DNA of 61,696 nucleotides from Bacillota bacterium (GCA_017889725.1 JAGGAE010000004.1:1-61696), one strand, 5' to 3'; positions 32,040-42,464 are shown, numbered from the stretch's first letter. The notes: generated by a model from the sequence alone, not told the origin. Numbers and translations: made by a program.

Positions 32040-32959
32040 GTATTTGCCTCCTCTTCCCCATTACTCCGCTGGAGCACCTCAGCATGAAGTAACGCATTAT
32101 ATTTACCGTCTGCGTCAAAATTACCGCTATATATGCCGATTATAGCAACATCATTTCTTACCACCTGCGAAGCTTTTACAGCGACGTCTACCGCATCCGG
32201 CCGAAACCCTAATAACAGACTTGATCTCCCCACGCCCCGAAACGGAATACACTGTATTCTGGCCAGCCAAGCCGAATCGGGGCACTGTACCAGATCCGTT
32301 AGCCACCGCTCTGGCTCTCGCTCAAATAAATAGCGCCTTACCTCTTCATTAAATAATCCTTTTAACGCTTTGTACTCTACCAATATTACCGGTGCCTGCC
32401 CACTGGAACTAAACAACCTGTTTCCTGTGTCAAGTAGCGCCAATACGCTTACCTGCCTCCCTTCATAAAAGACACTAATCCGATACATCCACTGCCGCTG
32501 CGATATATTCATACCCAGCCTTCTCAGTGCCATTAAGAATAACCCTGCCATAATAAGTGCCCCCATAAGTAAATGACTCCAGCCAACCGTAAGCAACGAA
32601 ATATCACGGACAGGCACTTCCCCTCCGGCATTTACAAATAATAGCCAGCCAAACACTGCTCCGCCCGCAAAAAGAGACATAATATAGAACCAGGCTAACG
32701 TGACGGCAAAAGCCCGCCACCGTCGTTTTCCATAGGCAATAAATATAATAATTGCCGACATAAAAATTTTAGTCACCGGACTATATAAATAAGGAAAATC
32801 GACGATTACTTCACTTAGTGCATAGCCCCCCCCCAAGAAAGCTGCTAAAAGAATCCGCCAAACTTTGTAATGACAACCGGCTGCCCAACCCGTAAAGAGT
32901 AAAATAATACTATTCATAACAACATTTACAGCTAAAACAACATCGGCATAAATATACAC
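32030..32959 (-). CDS. spoIIGA: sigma-E processing peptidase SpoIIGA
   Basis: [25 protein letters not shown] 5-TM region; aspartic protease motif LLDTGNRL; likely GTG start at 32959 after AGAGGTG. Confidence 0.92.
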   Translation of the reverse strand: MYIYADVVLAVNVVMNSIILLFTGWAAGCHYKVWRILLAAFLGGGYALSEVIVDFPYLYSPVTKIFMSAIIIFIAYGKRRWRAFAVTLAWFYIMSLFAGGAVFGWLLFVNAGGEVPVRDISLLTVGWSHLLMGALIMAGLFLMALRRLGMNISQRQWMYRISVFYEGRQVSVLALLDTGNRLFSSSGQAPVILVEYKALKGLFNEEVRRYLFEREPERWLTDLVQCPDSAWLARIQCIPFRGVGRSSLLLGFRPDAVDVAVKASQVVRNDVAIIGIYSGNFDADGKYNALLHAEVLQRSNGEEEANTCA

Positions 32960-33160
32960 GCCCAACACCTCTTGTGTAATTATACACACTACCTATATTT
33001 TGGCTCATATAACAAATTATGGTTTTCCCATAACAGATAGTACCATTATAGCAAACCACTTCAAAAAAAATTGTAAGATTATGAACCTTATAACGGCGCA
33101 AAAAAACTAGATCTTTGGCAATCAACCGCTAAGAAAGGTCTATTACACTTCTTTTATCAA

Positions 33161-33194
33161 AAAAGTACCACCCCGTAATTGGGATGGTACTTTT
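33161..33194 (-). terminator. terminator downstream of ftsZ
   Basis: Not strictly downstream: lies between spoIIGA and ftsZ; AAAAGTACCAcCCCgtaattGGGaTGGTACTTTTATT. Confidence 0.8.
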
Positions 33195-33207
33195 ATTACA
33201 CTAATTT

Positions 33208-34257
33208 TTAGGAACGCCTCATCCAGGCCGGAATATCAAGATCGCCCCGTTTAAAAGGTTCGATAACCGGCGCACCGCCTTCCTCTTCTTTCAAACTCAC
33301 AGGTTTTCCGTCAAATCCAGTGGCAATTACCGTCACTCTAACCTCGTCATCAAATTTCTCATCGATAACCGCACCAAAGATAATGTTCGCTTCCGGATCA
33401 GCCGCCTGAGCAATAATATCGGCCGCCTCGTTTACTTCGAATAATCCTAGACTGGTGCCACCGGTTATATTTAACAACACCCCTTTGGCACCTTGTATCG
33501 AGGTTTCCAACAGAGGACTCTTTATAGCCGACTCAGCCGCTGTAACGGCACGATTGTCACCCGTGGCAATACCGATACCCATAAGAGCGGAACCAGTTTC
33601 CATCATAATTGTCTTGACATCGGCAAAGTCCAAATTAATGAGTCCAGGTACCGCGATAAGATCGGATATACCTTGGACCCCTTGCCGTAATACGTCGTCA
33701 GCAATTCGGAAAGCTTCTAAAATCGGTGTTCTTTTGTCAACAACCTGCATCAACCGATCATTTGGAATGGTTATCAGCGTGTCTACTTTTTCCTTCATTT
33801 TCGCAATCCCGCGTTCAGCTTGTCCCTGCCGTCTTCTTCCTTCAAAAGAAAACGGACGGGTAACCACCCCTACCGTCAGCGCTCCCACTTCCTTGGCGCA
33901 CTCGGCAACGACCGGGGCCGCTCCGGTCCCGGTACCGCCGCCCATTCCAGCGGTAATAAAAATCATGTCCGCCCCTTTTAGGGCTTTAATAATTTCCTCC
34001 CGGCTTTCTTGTGCCGCTTTTTCGCCCACCTCGGGATTAGCTCCGGCACCAAGCCCTTTGGTCAGCTTTTCACCAATTTGAATACGATAAGGCGCCTGCG
34101 ATAGAAGCAACGCCTGAGCATCCGTGTTAACGGTAATAAACTCCACTCCTTGAAGACCAGCAGCAATCATCCGGTTAACCGCATTATTACCGCCACCCCC
34201 GACACCAACGACTTTTATAGCTGCAAATTGGTCCAAATCCATATCAAATTCGAGCAT
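33208..34257 (-). CDS. ftsZ: cell division protein FtsZ
   Basis: [41 protein letters not shown] tubulin signature. Confidence 0.99.
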   Translation of the reverse strand: MLEFDMDLDQFAAIKVVGVGGGGNNAVNRMIAAGLQGVEFITVNTDAQALLLSQAPYRIQIGEKLTKGLGAGANPEVGEKAAQESREEIIKALKGADMIFITAGMGGGTGTGAAPVVAECAKEVGALTVGVVTRPFSFEGRRRQGQAERGIAKMKEKVDTLITIPNDRLMQVVDKRTPILEAFRIADDVLRQGVQGISDLIAVPGLINLDFADVKTIMMETGSALMGIGIATGDNRAVTAAESAIKSPLLETSIQGAKGVLLNITGGTSLGLFEVNEAADIIAQAADPEANIIFGAVIDEKFDDEVRVTVIATGFDGKPVSLKEEEGGAPVIEPFKRGDLDIPAWMRRS

Positions 34258-34290
34258 GGATACTATTTCCCCCTTATTTACAAGTGCGTA

Positions 34291-35475
34291 CTAAAACAAT
34301 CGCTTAACTTTTTCACAAATAATCGACAATATACCTTGACGATCTTCCTTATTCGTCAGTATCTCTCCTGAAAATTGACGCAAAATACCATAACATGCCG
34401 TATTTTCCGGACAAGCGTATTCGGCGGGCAACACCCCGTTAAGCTCGGCTACTTCTGCTTTAACCCCAAATACTTTCTCCGCGTGTTTTATAAAACTCGG
34501 CAAAAGGGACGAACCTCCTGTTAAAACCACAGTCTCAACTTCATAATTAGCTAGCATTGGTTGAAGATACTGATGAGCAATCTGCATAATTTCTTCCGTC
34601 CGGCTTTCTATTACCTTTTCTAAAAAGCCGTATGTAACCATTTTATCAGTAGTACCATCACTATTGCAATCCAAAACCGTGTCCTGCTTTACAAGCTTAC
34701 TGCTTACTTTCGCGTAATAACGCTTTATTTCCTCCGCATGATTCCGGTTAACTCCCAGTCCTTGCATAATATCATTTGTCACATAGTCTCCACCCATAGG
34801 TATGGAAGCCGCTAGGTACGTCTTCCCTTGGCTGGTTAGTACTACGTCACTGATTCCAGCTCCAATGTCAACCACCAGACAAGGGTGCACACGCTCAGCC
34901 GCTACATAAGCTTGAGAAACCGCATTCGCCACCACTCCGGCAACCTCAATCCCTTGCCTCGACAACGCATGAGTAATTTCATCAACCACTGAACTTAAAA
35001 TACTGACAACGCAAACATCTACCTCAAGTCGTTCCCCTAGTTTTCCTAGTGGCGCATCGTCATATAAAGTTCCATCAACCCAAAACTTTCTCGGCAGGAC
35101 ATGCAATACCTGATGATCGTCCGGTGTCACCAATACTACAGCAGCCCGGCATACGCGGTCTATATCCGCTTCTGTAATCAGGCCATCATGAACAGCAACA
35201 CTACCCAAACCACTTACGGAAAGCATCTCTAAGCCGCCGATTCCAAGGAATACCGCTTCCACGGCAGCCCCGGTTACCAATCCTGCACAGGAAATCGCCC
35301 CTTGAATGGCTTTTGCCAGTGCCTCGGCATCCATTAACTGTCCTTTGGAAAACCCGGCAGACGGTACAACCCCACTACCAATAAGTAAGATATTATCCTT
35401 GGCCTCTATCTGTGCAGCCAATACTTTTACTGATGCTGTTCCGATATCAACTCCTAGGGAACATTTTTTAACCAT
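34291..35475 (-). CDS. ftsA: cell division protein FtsA
   Basis: CSLGVDIGTASVKVLAA; VVDIGAGISDVVL; VVLTGGSSLLP actin-fold motifs; upstream of ftsZ. Confidence 0.93.
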   Translation of the reverse strand: MVKKCSLGVDIGTASVKVLAAQIEAKDNILLIGSGVVPSAGFSKGQLMDAEALAKAIQGAISCAGLVTGAAVEAVFLGIGGLEMLSVSGLGSVAVHDGLITEADIDRVCRAAVVLVTPDDHQVLHVLPRKFWVDGTLYDDAPLGKLGERLEVDVCVVSILSSVVDEITHALSRQGIEVAGVVANAVSQAYVAAERVHPCLVVDIGAGISDVVLTSQGKTYLAASIPMGGDYVTNDIMQGLGVNRNHAEEIKRYYAKVSSKLVKQDTVLDCNSDGTTDKMVTYGFLEKVIESRTEEIMQIAHQYLQPMLANYEVETVVLTGGSSLLPSFIKHAEKVFGVKAEVAELNGVLPAEYACPENTACYGILRQFSGEILTNKEDRQGILSIICEKVKRLF

Positions 35476-35649
35476 GATTGATCCTCTTAAAACTAATTAT
35501 GTTCATTGTAATAAATGTTTCAACATATTTGGCTTTTTCCCTTTTTTATCTTAGAACAAAATCCAAATTCACGCGAAATTTTTAAATATATGCAAATTTA
35601 CTACCATTTCCTTACTTAAATGGAGACAAATTAACCTATAACCCTATAC

Positions 35650-35682
35650 AAAAAAAGAAAGGCTGTCAGAGCCTTTCAAAAC
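35650..35682 (-). terminator. terminator at the end of the unknown dcw cassette
   Basis: minus strand AAAGGCTctgacAGCCTTTCTTTTTTTG, overlapping the 35676 stop. Confidence 0.75.
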
Positions 35683-36293
35683 TTCCAAACATGTTTAATT
35701 TCTCCACCGTTAATATTGAAATTTGTGCCAAGTTCCTTATGAATTTCTAAGGATATTGCCTTATTTTTACTATAATCAGCTTGATATTCCATGGGAATAT
35801 ACCATTCGTCATGGTAGCCTATCCCAACCCCAATGCCATGGTGCTTGATATCTTTCGCCCATTTAGCCCTTTCTTCATTTAACTGAGCCGCTAAAATTTG
35901 GTTAACCAAAGGGGTAACATCTACTTGACTAGTTGTCTGATGCTGTATCTCCAGTTGACCGTTTGTACCCAGCTCCACATTTGTCGAATTAGTCGTGGAA
36001 GGAATTTCATATTCTTTATCATTAATAATGGCAATTACTTTACCTGACCGTTCCCGAAACTGCACCACATCCCCGGGAAGGTTCACCGGCACAACTACAG
36101 CTTGCGTTACAGTATCAGTTTTTGTCGTTATCGGCATAGATTCCGTGATCGCGTCTGCGCTTTTTTCTTTGGTTACCGTTACCGTTTTTTGGGGTCCCCA
36201 AAGGTACATGCCACCTGCGCCAGCACATATCCCCAAGGCGAAAACAAGCAAACCTACACCTATGAAAGTCCGCAATTTAATGGTAATTTCCAT
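35676..36293 (-). CDS. hypothetical membrane-anchored extracytoplasmic protein
   Basis: N-terminal TM (TFIGVGLLVFALGICAGAGGMYLW) then ~170 aa exported domain; GGTGGAGGG RBS before ATG at 36293. Confidence 0.75.
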   Translation of the reverse strand: MEITIKLRTFIGVGLLVFALGICAGAGGMYLWGPQKTVTVTKEKSADAITESMPITTKTDTVTQAVVVPVNLPGDVVQFRERSGKVIAIINDKEYEIPSTTNSTNVELGTNGQLEIQHQTTSQVDVTPLVNQILAAQLNEERAKWAKDIKHHGIGVGIGYHDEWYIPMEYQADYSKNKAISLEIHKELGTNFNINGGEIKHVWKF

Positions 36294-36385
36294 AGCTATT
36301 TTCCCTCCACCCATTTTTGCCTCTTTCCTTCATATTATTCACAGAAAGAAAAAGGGGTGAGGGAAAATGCCTCATAACTCACTAC

Positions 36386-36637
36386 TTAAGACCATGAAAA
36401 CTCTAGTGTAACCGTCAGCCCATCCCCTTCTGGTTTTATACTATAATATTTGGCTCTTCCAAACACCTTTTGCAAGGATCGTATTTGTTTAGGTGTTTCC
36501 GCCATAATTTCATCCACTCGGACAATCACCATAGCTTTATTTTTAAAATTTTCTACCACACTGACATTATTTGAAACAAGCTTGATTCCGGTAAGTATTC
36601 GTATAAAAGTTACCCTTTTCATAACTTTTCCTCTCAT
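36386..36637 (-). CDS. hypothetical small protein
   Basis: 83 aa ...KRVTFIRILTGIKLVSNNVSVVENFKNKAMVIVRVDEIMAETPKQIRSLQKVFGRAKYYSIKPEGDGLTVTLEFSWS; AAGGA/GAGAGGA possible RBSs. Confidence 0.6.
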   Translation of the reverse strand: MRGKVMKRVTFIRILTGIKLVSNNVSVVENFKNKAMVIVRVDEIMAETPKQIRSLQKVFGRAKYYSIKPEGDGLTVTLEFSWS

Positions 36638-36696
36638 TTTTTCGCTTCCTTTATTAATAGTATAATAGATTTTCTTAAAAAAAGAACAAAAAATAG

Positions 36697-36726
36697 AAAG
36701 TAAGGCACTTATGCGCCTTACTTCTT
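36697..36726 (-). terminator. terminator downstream of sbp
   Basis: minus strand AAGTAAGGCgcataagtGCCTTACTTTCTATTTTTTG, overlapping the sbp stop. Confidence 0.75.
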
Positions 36727-37047
36727 AAGAAAATAACGTCTGATAATTGCTAGATTTTGAAATACCCGTAATCCAAAAGCCAACAAAGCTACATAATATA
36801 GATCAATTCCCAGCCGATCGCCTACATAAACCAATCCGGCTGCAAGTAAGGCGTTAGTAAAAAAACCACTTATAAATACCGTATTATCAAATTTATCTTC
36901 GGTTCCAGCCCGAAGTCCTCCAAACACGGAATCAATCGAAGCCAAAAGTGCTACTGACATATACTTTGCATATTCCGAAGGTACGCTTCCAGGAAATGAT
37001 ATACCGATAACAATTCCTATCATAAGTCCGATAATGGGTAAGATCAT
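36718..37047 (-). CDS. sbp: small basic family protein (DUF1290)
   Basis: MILPIIGLMIGIVIGISFPGSVPSEYAKYMSVALLASIDSVFGGLRA. Confidence 0.92.
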   Translation of the reverse strand: MILPIIGLMIGIVIGISFPGSVPSEYAKYMSVALLASIDSVFGGLRAGTEDKFDNTVFISGFFTNALLAAGLVYVGDRLGIDLYYVALLAFGLRVFQNLAIIRRYFLKK

Positions 37048-37760
37048 TGTTTACCCTCCCCGGCCACCGGTTTCGCGTAATCGAACCGGAATGAACCTTT
37101 ATAAGCTGGTATGTCAACCTTTTCCTGTGCTTTTATGCCCACCTGAATCCCCCAGAATTGCAGCGTCTCAGCGACTCCGCCCCTCAGGCGAAGCGCGTTT
37201 TCCATCGTCTGGGAATCACCAATTGCCCTAATTTCATAGGGAGGAGAGTAATGTGTATTGTTGACAGAGAGTGTTGGCCCGGCACAGCGAATCTCGGAAG
37301 TAGCAATCAGTCGCTGTTCATTAACGGCAATGGCCTCTGCACCGGCAGCCCTGAGTTCATTTATTACTTTCAAAATATCATCGTCATGAATAAGGTATAA
37401 GTTCGGATTTTCTCCCGGTTTCGTCGGGCGCTTGCTATCATCTATGGTTACAACAACTCCTGGTCCGGTAAGAGCCACCGTACCCGCTCCCATTTTAATA
37501 GTCTCTAATTCTTGAGACACCACACCACTACCCGCCGCCTTACGTAATTTTTCGACCTCGTTGGCTAACGCATCCCGCTCTTTTTCGGTTTGACTAAGCC
37601 GCTGTGCCATATCCTCAACCCGTTGATAAGGAAGGGTTGACCGAATATCCTGCGTTGTCCTAAATTGCACCGCTATCATGATACCTAGCACAACACATAC
37701 AAACGCGATAGCCACTTGTCCTTGCTTAATATGTCCCACTGTTCTCCCTCGCTCCATCAT
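37044..37760 (-). CDS. DUF881 domain-containing protein
   Basis: TM, coiled coil, GPGVVVTIDDS...LIHDDDILKVINELRAAGAEAIAVNEQRLIATSEIRCAGPTLSVN. Confidence 0.92.
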   Translation of the reverse strand: MMERGRTVGHIKQGQVAIAFVCVVLGIMIAVQFRTTQDIRSTLPYQRVEDMAQRLSQTEKERDALANEVEKLRKAAGSGVVSQELETIKMGAGTVALTGPGVVVTIDDSKRPTKPGENPNLYLIHDDDILKVINELRAAGAEAIAVNEQRLIATSEIRCAGPTLSVNNTHYSPPYEIRAIGDSQTMENALRLRGGVAETLQFWGIQVGIKAQEKVDIPAYKGSFRFDYAKPVAGEGKQ

Positions 37761-38512
37761 TGTCTAAACTTAATATACGGCGAAGCATACTGCAAATCAA
37801 TATAATCCACCGCCGCTTTTCGATCCCCAATATCCTGCAAGATATCCTTCGTCAGTTTCGCCTTTTCCGCTAGTCGTTCCTTGCTTCCTAACCGAATGGT
37901 AGCGGTTTGAACCGTATAGGCAATTAATTCTCCGGAAGCACTTATGTTGACTTCAGAAAGATCGTTAAGCGTGTCTTCATCCAACGCCGACAAATATTCC
38001 AATACAGCTAATACTGATTCCTCCTTAACGGTATCCCCGACATAAATATTACCTAGATTGACTCCTGTTACGACTGGGATATTCAACTGTTTTATATTTT
38101 TTTGCGCAGCCAACACCGTACCTGGTTTGTCCAATTCAACAAAACCATAGTTGCTGGCCACCAAGGCTAACGGTGTTCGCTCTTTTAACTGAATTACGAT
38201 GGTAGCTGGAAATCGGCGGAATACTTCCACTTCCCCCACACGAAGATCCCGAAGCAAGCGGTTTTTTATATCCGTGCTGTTAAGGCGGAATATATTAACT
38301 TTTTCCGGAACTCCGGCGGCTCTAAGCACGTCTTCCACCGGCATAAATTTGTTTCCTTCGATGATTACTGTTCCAACTTCAAAATAACTGGAATTAATGA
38401 ATAAATATGCAGCAAGCAAGACAATCAGCACAATCAACAAATAAATTAACCGGGGTGCTGACACTGAACGCCCGGGGCGCGCTCCTAACAAAGGCCTCTC
38501 CTGTGTTCGCAT
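37757..38512 (-). CDS. ftsQ: cell division protein FtsQ/DivIB (POTRA domain)
   Basis: TM then FEVGTVIIEGNKFMPVEDVLRAAGVPEKVNIFRLN POTRA; start ATG at 38512 after GGGAGTGAGAG. Confidence 0.88.
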   Translation of the reverse strand: MRTQERPLLGARPGRSVSAPRLIYLLIVLIVLLAAYLFINSSYFEVGTVIIEGNKFMPVEDVLRAAGVPEKVNIFRLNSTDIKNRLLRDLRVGEVEVFRRFPATIVIQLKERTPLALVASNYGFVELDKPGTVLAAQKNIKQLNIPVVTGVNLGNIYVGDTVKEESVLAVLEYLSALDEDTLNDLSEVNISASGELIAYTVQTATIRLGSKERLAEKAKLTKDILQDIGDRKAAVDYIDLQYASPYIKFRQ

Positions 38513-38607
38513 ATCTCTCACTCCCACCCGCTTGTCCTTCACCAAGTAATTATACACCAACACAGCACTCAAATAAACATAAAATTATTCCCTACACATA
38601 AAAAAAC

Positions 38608-38690
38608 AGGCTGTTAAAGCGCTTAAATACCCCAAGGACGCGCACTATAGATTGCCGGTGTGCACAAGGGATTATACGCTTTAACAGCCT
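38608..38690. repeat. 83-bp structured inverted repeat between ddl and ftsQ (terminator or MITE/REP-like)
   Basis: AGGCTGTTAAAGCG ... CGCTTTAACAGCCT, 14-bp perfect arms, additional internal pairing, T tract on minus strand. Confidence 0.7.
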
Positions 38691-38738
38691 TAGCCATTCT
38701 TATACTTAACTAATTACCTCATTTTCCAGTACCGCGAA

Positions 38739-39680
38739 TCAGTTGGCCATACTGCCAACTGTAGCAGTCAGCAATATGATCTCGCACAAATCAGCAAAAG
38801 CAATTCCAGCAGCGACCGCCGCTTTAGGAACAAGACTGGTTCCCGTCATTCCGGGAATAGTGTTAACTTCCAGCACATAGGGAGTACTGTTTTGATCCAG
38901 CATAACATCAACCCGGCCGATGCCCCGGCAAGCTAGCGCTTTAAACGCGGCCAACGCTTCTTCCTGTACTGCCTTTGTAGTCAACGAATCAAGCCGGGCA
39001 GGTACAATATACTCGGTCGAACCTTTTGTGTATTTCGACTGATAATCATAGCGTCCATTATGCGGAACAATCTCAATTACCGGTAAGACCTTGGGTTCAT
39101 CGGTTCCCAAGATTGCAACCGTCAATTCTTTTCCCTGAATAAACTCTTCGATCAATATATCGCCAAAGTGAAAGGCTTCCTTTAATGCCGACAGCAAATC
39201 TTCTGCCTGTTCAACAATGACCACACCAATACTTGAACCTTGTGTCACCGGCTTTACTACAACAGGAAGACTGAATTCCGATACAATCAGTTCTACCAAT
39301 TTGTCGTCAGCTGATTGCTTCGCATATTGCCTGGATCTCGGTGTACTGATGTTCGCTTGCAAAAAAAGACGTTTAGATATGCCTTTATCCATTGCCACAG
39401 CGCTTGCCAGAACTCCCGATCCGGTGTATGGAATGCCCAAGAGTTCGAGTGCACCCTGAAGAATACCGTCTTCACCGTATTTGCCATGAATGGCGTTAAA
39501 AACAACTTCAATACCTGCTTCAGTCAATTGTTTAACAAGATTGCGTGGATCAATATCTATGCCAACTGCATTATAACCCTTTTCTTGGAGTGCTTGAACT
39601 ATAGCCTTTCCGGTATTCAAGGACACTTCCCGTTCTGCTGAAGGGCCTCCCATTAGTACAGCAATACGCCGATTTTTCAA
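38739..39680 (-). CDS. ddl: D-alanine--D-alanine ligase
   Basis: RIAVLMGGPSAEREVSLNTG; FNAIHGKYGEDG; VKPVTQGSSIGV; EVNTIPGMT. Confidence 0.96.
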   Translation of the reverse strand: MKNRRIAVLMGGPSAEREVSLNTGKAIVQALQEKGYNAVGIDIDPRNLVKQLTEAGIEVVFNAIHGKYGEDGILQGALELLGIPYTGSGVLASAVAMDKGISKRLFLQANISTPRSRQYAKQSADDKLVELIVSEFSLPVVVKPVTQGSSIGVVIVEQAEDLLSALKEAFHFGDILIEEFIQGKELTVAILGTDEPKVLPVIEIVPHNGRYDYQSKYTKGSTEYIVPARLDSLTTKAVQEEALAAFKALACRGIGRVDVMLDQNSTPYVLEVNTIPGMTGTSLVPKAAVAAGIAFADLCEIILLTATVGSMAN

Positions 39681-39692
39681 AATCAGTCCCCC

Positions 39693-40943
39693 CTAATATA
39701 CTCGGACAATATCTCCACCGAGGCTCTGTAATCGCGTTTCCAGCGATTCATAACCACGATCAATGTGAAAAACGTTTTCGATTTCGGATGTTCCTTCTGC
39801 TGCAAGAGCCGCCAGGACCATGGCAGCACCAGCCCTTAAATCATGCACGGCCACCGTCGCACCGGTAAGCTTTGATACGCCGCGAATAATCGCAGTCCGA
39901 CCCTCCACTTTTATCTTGGCACCCATGCGTGATAATTCATCAACATGCTTAAATCGATTTTCAAATATTGTTTCCGTGATAATACTTGTGCCTTTTGCCA
40001 AAGTCAGCATAGCTAGCAGCGGGGCTTGCAAATCTGTGGGAAATCCAGGATATGGCAGAGTTTTAATATCCACTCCGCGAAAACCGCCAGCTCTCACTCT
40101 AATGCTATTGACACCGTTAATGATCTTTACCCCAACCTCCCGCAGCTTATCCGTTACTGCTGAAAGATGTTCGGGTATGACATTTTCCACAATGACATCC
40201 CCGCCGGTAATGGCACCGGCAAGGATAAACGTTCCTGCTTCGATTCTGTCGGGAATAACGGTATGCTCCGCCGGGTTTAGGCGTTTTACTCCTGTCACCC
40301 GAATAGTGTCACTACCGGCTCCAAGAATTTTAGCCCCCATCTTATTAAGAAAACATTCCAAATCAAGTACTTCCGGTTCACGGGCAGCGTTACGAATAAT
40401 GGTAACGCCTTCAGCCACCGCTGCCGCCATCATGGCATTTTCCGTAGCTCCTACACTGGGAAAATCTAAATAAATTTCGCCCCCGGTAAGTTCAGTTGCT
40501 TCAGCTTGAATATAACCGAACTTATCACAAACCAATGCGCCAATGCGCTCCAAAGCCTTGATATGCAGATCAATCGGCCTCGGGCCGATCGCACAGCCAC
40601 CGGGATAGGATAACCGTACTTTTCGAAATCTGCCTAACAGTGGGCCCATTAAAAAAACAGAGGCTCGCATCTCACGCATAAGATGTTCCGGGATTTCGGC
40701 CTTACTGACACCGGTAGTATCAATCACCAGTGTATCATTGCCCTCATGGCTTATCTTCGCCCCCAGCAGGGTCATAATATCCTGCATCATGACGATATCC
40801 CGCAAGTTAGGCACACCGTGCAGTACACTTATACCTGAACTCAAAAGCGTTGCAGCCATAAGCGGCAAAGTCGCATTTTTCGCACCGTTAATTTTTACAT
40901 TACCGTTTAATTGTACTTCTCCTTTGACGATAAATTGCTCCAT
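39693..40943 (-). CDS. murA: UDP-N-acetylglucosamine 1-carboxyvinyltransferase
   Basis: LNGNVKINGAKNATLPLMAATLL; PGGCAIGPRPIDLH catalytic loop. Confidence 0.96.
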   Translation of the reverse strand: MEQFIVKGEVQLNGNVKINGAKNATLPLMAATLLSSGISVLHGVPNLRDIVMMQDIMTLLGAKISHEGNDTLVIDTTGVSKAEIPEHLMREMRASVFLMGPLLGRFRKVRLSYPGGCAIGPRPIDLHIKALERIGALVCDKFGYIQAEATELTGGEIYLDFPSVGATENAMMAAAVAEGVTIIRNAAREPEVLDLECFLNKMGAKILGAGSDTIRVTGVKRLNPAEHTVIPDRIEAGTFILAGAITGGDVIVENVIPEHLSAVTDKLREVGVKIINGVNSIRVRAGGFRGVDIKTLPYPGFPTDLQAPLLAMLTLAKGTSIITETIFENRFKHVDELSRMGAKIKVEGRTAIIRGVSKLTGATVAVHDLRAGAAMVLAALAAEGTSEIENVFHIDRGYESLETRLQSLGGDIVRVY

Positions 40944-41001
40944 CGTCTTCCCTCCCAGAAAAGTACAACCACCCGCATCATAAAATACATAGTTATCGGA
41001 A

Positions 41002-42381
41002 TTATTTTTTCTCTACTAACTTTTCTACCAGTTCTTCACCTGATAAATAAATATTGCCGGCCCCCATCGTCATCACCAAGTCTCCCGATTCTGCAATTTC
41101 GGTAAGATAACGGGATACATTGGCTCTATCAGGTATATAGATAACCTTTTTCCCAGTTTGCCGCTCCACCTCTTCTTTGATCAGCTCACCGCTAACGCCT
41201 GGTATCTGTGCCTCGCCGGCCGAATACACATCGGTGAGAATCAGAAGATCAGCATTCTCGAACGCACCGCCAAATTCTTTTGCAAGAAATTTGGTGCGGG
41301 TATAACGATGCGGTTGGAAAACGCAAACCAGACGCTTAGGGGCAACACCACGAGCTGCCTGGAGTGTTGTTGCAATTTCCGTCGGATGATGCGCATAATC
41401 ATCAACAACCCAGACTCCGTTTACACATCCCTTGGTCTGGAATCGCCTTTTTACCCCCCGAAACATGGCTATTCCCTCAGCGATTTGCGGAAAGCTTAAT
41501 CCCACCGCCATACCAACTGCAACTGCCGCCAGCGAATTAGCAACATTATGACGGCCGGGAACGTGGAGCTCAATTTCTCCCAGCCTTTTGTCCCTGCAAT
41601 ATACGGCAAACGTTGTTGTCGTGCCACGAACTACAATATCCTTTGCCATATAATCCGCTTCATGATCTAGAGCATACGAAACATATTTTCTATTAATTTG
41701 AGTAGCCATATCTCTCACATAATGATTGTCAAAGCAGAGTACTCCCAGGCCTTCCTGCGGATGCAGTTTAGACAAAAACTCATTAAACGCCTGCAAAATA
41801 CATTCCATTGTACCATAATGATCCATATGGTCATTCTCAATATTCGTGACAATGGCAATATAAGGCGAAAGTTTCACAAAGGAACCGTCGCTTTCATCCG
41901 CCTCGGCAACCAAATATTTTCCTTGCCCCCACTTGGCGTTACCGTTTAAGTAATCCAGGTCACCACCAATAATAATAGTTGGATCAAGGCCGCTTTTTTC
42001 AAGCATAAGAGCAACAATAGAAGTAGTCGTTGTTTTACCGTGAGCACCGGCTACCGCAATTCCCTGGACCTCATTCAGCAGCATAGCCACAATATCCGAC
42101 CGGTGATATATGGTAAGCCCCCGTTCTTTGGCCGCCTGTACTTCGGGGTTATCGGCAGAAATGGCGGTTGATACAACAATCGCCTCGGTTCCCTCGATAT
42201 TTTCGGAGCTATGTCCTATAAAAACTTTCGCTCCCAAACGCTCCAGCCGGCTAACTACCTCCGACTCTTTAATGTCTGATCCTGTCACTAAGTAACCTTT
42301 TTGCAGCAGGATTTTGGCAATGGCACTCATACCTGCACCGCCAATGCCTACAAAATGAATTCTACTAATTATATTAGGCAA
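41002..42381 (-). CDS. murC: UDP-N-acetylmuramate--L-alanine ligase
   Basis: HFVGIGGAGMSAIAKIL; GAHGKTTTTS; DDYAHHPTEI. Confidence 0.97.
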   Translation of the reverse strand: MPNIISRIHFVGIGGAGMSAIAKILLQKGYLVTGSDIKESEVVSRLERLGAKVFIGHSSENIEGTEAIVVSTAISADNPEVQAAKERGLTIYHRSDIVAMLLNEVQGIAVAGAHGKTTTTSIVALMLEKSGLDPTIIIGGDLDYLNGNAKWGQGKYLVAEADESDGSFVKLSPYIAIVTNIENDHMDHYGTMECILQAFNEFLSKLHPQEGLGVLCFDNHYVRDMATQINRKYVSYALDHEADYMAKDIVVRGTTTTFAVYCRDKRLGEIELHVPGRHNVANSLAAVAVGMAVGLSFPQIAEGIAMFRGVKRRFQTKGCVNGVWVVDDYAHHPTEIATTLQAARGVAPKRLVCVFQPHRYTRTKFLAKEFGGAFENADLLILTDVYSAGEAQIPGVSGELIKEEVERQTGKKVIYIPDRANVSRYLTEIAESGDLVMTMGAGNIYLSGEELVEKLVEKK

Positions 42382-42464
42382 TCAATTCTCCCCCTTCCTG
42401 CCGTTCGCGCCCCCTTCTAACGCAATGTTATACTATGCACGATTTGGCAAGGGTGTTACATTTG

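Noticed and set aside
32960-33125. Spo0A boxes upstream of spoIIGA
   Set aside because: No convincing TGTCGAA-type motif; only a weak TTACAA-N20-TATAAT promoter with a long spacer is visible.
33455-34081. 208-aa + strand ORF opposite ftsZ
   Set aside because: Shadow ORF antisense to a certain ftsZ; low-complexity Pro/Ser/Ile translation.
39820-40473. 217-aa + strand ORF opposite murA
   Set aside because: Antisense shadow of murA; no RBS or recognizable domain.
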